This document shows positions 62,452 through 64,000 of a DNA stretch of 64,000 bases, piece after piece. Source of the DNA: Bacillus salipaludis. Its GTDB lineage: Bacteria > Bacillota > Bacilli > Bacillales_B > DSM-18226. The position numbers and the translations under genes are program-made. The notes beneath the pieces were generated by a model that saw nothing but the letters and a program-made list of their open reading frames with translations, did no database searches and was not told the DNA's origin. Every line of letters begins with the position of its first letter. Within the stretch, counting starts at the first letter, position 1. Where the stretch lies: the NCBI RefSeq assembly GCF_004358205.1, contig NZ_SMYO01000008.1:248001-312000 (forward strand), given 5' to 3'.

Positions 62452-63351
62452 TTACTTTTTTAATACTAATTGATAGCATGCAAATGCATCCGCTTCTTTA
62501 AAACCCTCTTTACGATATAGCTCCTTTGCCCCTTCATTTTCTCCATTAACTGAAAGAATTGTTCTTTTGTAAAGATTGTCCCTGGCAAATTGAAGAGAAG
62601 CCCTAAGTAAAGTTCTCCCTAAGCCTTTTCCTTGATATTCCGGCAATATCGCAAGCGGTCCAATATTCAAAATTGGCTCGTCCTCATGCTTATCAGCGGC
62701 ACCTCTGACCACCCCAACTGGTTTTTCCTTATGAAATAGGATTTTCATTCCACCTTCAAGGTAATCATCACTAGCAACCATTATCTTAACGTTATCAGGT
62801 GTGATCGGTGTTTCACTCCCCTTTAGGTTGGCAAACCCCGCGTTTCGAACTTTACACCAAATTTCTTCATCCTTTCCTGGCCTGAAAGTTTTGATCGTAT
62901 AATCGCTGGGAAAAGTAACCTCGGGGACGTCTAAGGCCTCTCTTACCATCAGGAAGGAGTATCGTTCTACAGTAAAACCTAGTTGTTCTAGCGATTTAGA
63001 CAGAGGTTTATTTTTCACCGGGATAAAAAGAAAGATTTTATCTAACTCTTTTGTATGATTTAATATGGACTGTAAAAGCAATGGGAAACACTTTCGGTTC
63101 TTTTTCTGGGAATGAAGAATTCTAAATCGTGCTGTTCGTCCTCTTTGATTGTAATCGTCCATGATCAGGGATGCGGCCGCAACCATCTTCCCCTGTTTAT
63201 TGGTCACCATATAGGTAGGATTCTCTTTATTCGGCATAAATTTATTTAGTTCTTCATCGTAAAGATAAGAGCCGTCAATCTCATTTCCATGTTTTTTACA
63301 GTAATCTATGAAGTCATTTATTTTTTCGCTATTTAATGCTTCTACTTTCAT
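62452..63351 (-). CDS. GNAT family N-acetyltransferase, two-domain
   Basis: The 299-residue protein has a degenerate N-terminal GNAT half (YMVTNKQGKMVAAASLIMDD) and a C-terminal GNAT with an intact acetyl-CoA loop (LPEYQGKGLGRTLLRAS) and NEGAKELYRKEGF. Such tandem arrangements occur in mycothiol-synthase-like and other acetyltransferases. The substrate is unknown. ATG 63351 has GGGGGG upstream. Confidence 0.82.
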   Translation of the reverse strand: MKVEALNSEKINDFIDYCKKHGNEIDGSYLYDEELNKFMPNKENPTYMVTNKQGKMVAAASLIMDDYNQRGRTARFRILHSQKKNRKCFPLLLQSILNHTKELDKIFLFIPVKNKPLSKSLEQLGFTVERYSFLMVREALDVPEVTFPSDYTIKTFRPGKDEEIWCKVRNAGFANLKGSETPITPDNVKIMVASDDYLEGGMKILFHKEKPVGVVRGAADKHEDEPILNIGPLAILPEYQGKGLGRTLLRASLQFARDNLYKRTILSVNGENEGAKELYRKEGFKEADAFACYQLVLKK

Positions 63352-63444
63352 TTTATCCCCCCACAAAAACAACTGTTTATTCTATATATGTTTTTTCGTT
63401 TGTGGGTATGATATGGTTGATATTCATTTAAGGAGGGATTGTTT

Positions 63445-63687
63445 GTGTCAGAATTAGAGCCATTAGAATATCCAACCGGCACGGCCATACGGGATTACGA
63501 TATTATCGAAATTACCAAGACAACTGAGGGCTATGAGGTATTTCTTGATATTAATTTAGATAGCGGCTATAGCTTGACTGGGACAAAATTAGAGATAACG
63601 GATGAGGATTTAACGGGATATGAAACCAATGAAGTAGAGGAAGCGATTAAATACGCATTGGGGTTCTTTGAGGAATCATTGAGTTGA
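63445..63687 (+). CDS. Small acidic hypothetical protein
   Basis: The 80-residue protein starts at GTG 63445, 8 bases after AGGAGG; a TTG at 63439 is too close. It is strongly acidic (for example EITDEDLTGYETNEVEEAI). No membrane helix or motif is seen. It is divergent from the acetyltransferase gene. The function is unknown. Confidence 0.6.
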   Translation: MSELEPLEYPTGTAIRDYDIIEITKTTEGYEVFLDINLDSGYSLTGTKLEITDEDLTGYETNEVEEAIKYALGFFEESLS

Positions 63688-63733
63688 TGGCTTGTATTCT
63701 GGGTGCCCGTGTTAGCAATTTTTTAGACTATTA

Positions 63734-63896
63734 GGGCATCAAGAGTAGAGCTCGATGACTGTATTTTGATTTTTTGGAGTGTTCGGGAATCTAGATGGAC
63801 TTTCGGTTACCGTAGAAGCTGTTTTTTTCGGGTTTGCGGGCACCGAGAACCGCTTTCGGTTACAATGACCGCTGGTTTATCCAGCATCCGGGCATC
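63734..63896. repeat. Degenerate tandem repeat with about 52-base period
   Basis: GGG(C/A)A(T/C)C begins units at 63734, 63785, 63838 and 63890 (51, 53 and 52 apart). TTTCGGTTAC recurs in two of them. The units are too diverged to be active. No gene lies here. Confidence 0.55.
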
Positions 63897-63906
63897 TAAA
63901 TTCAAA

Positions 63907-63936
63907 AAAGTCCAATTCGATTTCGAATTGGACTTT
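63907..63936 (-). terminator. Terminator of the tRNA transcription unit
   Basis: AAAGTCCAATTCG pairs with CGAATTGGACTTT and is followed on the minus strand by six T residues. Confidence 0.85.
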
Positions 63937-63960
63937 GATTTTTACAATTTCAAATTTTTA

Positions 63961-64000
63961 TGGGCCTAAATGGACTCGAACCATCGACCTCACGCTTATC
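63961..64000 (-). tRNA. tRNA-Ile(GAT), 3' part
   Basis: The minus strand holds the anticodon region GATAAGCGTGAGG, the variable loop, the T arm (GATGG-TTCGAGT-CCATT) and acceptor strand TAGGCCC with discriminator A. The 5' half is beyond the window. The 3' CCA is not encoded. The sequence agrees with tRNA-Ile(GAU) of bacilli. Confidence 0.88.

Overview
The window reads as a chromosomal segment of a low-GC Gram-positive spore-former of the family Bacillaceae (Bacillus/Neobacillus-like). This rests on strong AGGAGG ribosome binding sites, sigma-A promoters, TTG and GTG starts, an S-box leader on a cysH operon, an L-box leader on dapA, the YhjB/YhjC pair, LytF-type endopeptidases, and a tRNA-Ile without encoded CCA. 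No prophage, conjugative element, CRISPR array or intact transposase is visible. The non-coding DNA does carry several families of small repeats.

Layout. 1-5.2 kb: end of an amino-acid permease gene, a MerR regulator, a DeoR regulator with a Cof-type phosphatase, and a membrane-anchored GH3 hexosaminidase. 5.4-10.7 kb: a ferric-hydroxamate uptake operon (ATPase, FhuD-like lipoprotein, two permeases) divergent from a ferredoxin-NADP-reductase-like flavoprotein; both promoters carry Fur boxes. 11-20 kb: mostly single genes (CynX-type exporter, YbjQ, acetyltransferase, Nudix, DUF1272, threonine dehydratase with a divergent LysR regulator, VOC protein, a solitary Cas4-like nuclease). 19.9-24.9 kb: a DUF2269-like gene cut short by a 52-bp minisatellite, then a symporter/DUF3311/M20 amidohydrolase/regulator group. 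25-38 kb: a LysM-NlpC/P60 endopeptidase, Nudix, EamA transporter, metallo-beta-lactamase-fold proteins, L-cysteine desulfidase-like protein, YggT, alpha/beta hydrolase, a two-component system and an amine oxidase.

38.2-43.6 kb is the most distinctive unit: a secreted FMN-binding protein with a flavinylation motif, the flavin transferase ApbE, an NQR2/RnfD-type membrane protein, and a dedicated response regulator and histidine kinase, all on one strand, with a fused MsrA-MsrB gene next. A perfect 11-bp-spaced direct repeat at the promoter suggests that the operon is controlled by its own response regulator.

43.7-54.6 kb: dapA under a lysine riboswitch, then assimilatory sulfate reduction: a SAM riboswitch, a YezD-like small gene, cysH, cysP, sat, cysC, cobA and sirB, and upstream cysJI with its own promoter. 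54.7-61.7 kb: a complete E. coli-type fructoselysine operon (frlC-frlA and frlB-frlD-frlR) with two near-identical promoter/operator modules, followed by a divergent LysP-type lysine permease. 61.8-64 kb: a DUF4865 protein, an acetyltransferase, a small unknown gene, and the 3' end of a tRNA-Ile(GAT) gene.

Small repeats recur throughout. One palindrome with a GGTGNCAGGCACC-type core occurs about seven times and supplies the stop codon of two genes. Two MITE-like elements have perfect 8-bp target duplications, and one of them forms the stop codon of cysP. There are also a 4 x 21-bp repeat, a 52-bp minisatellite, and a pair of ~100-bp elements each holding two TetR-like palindromes.
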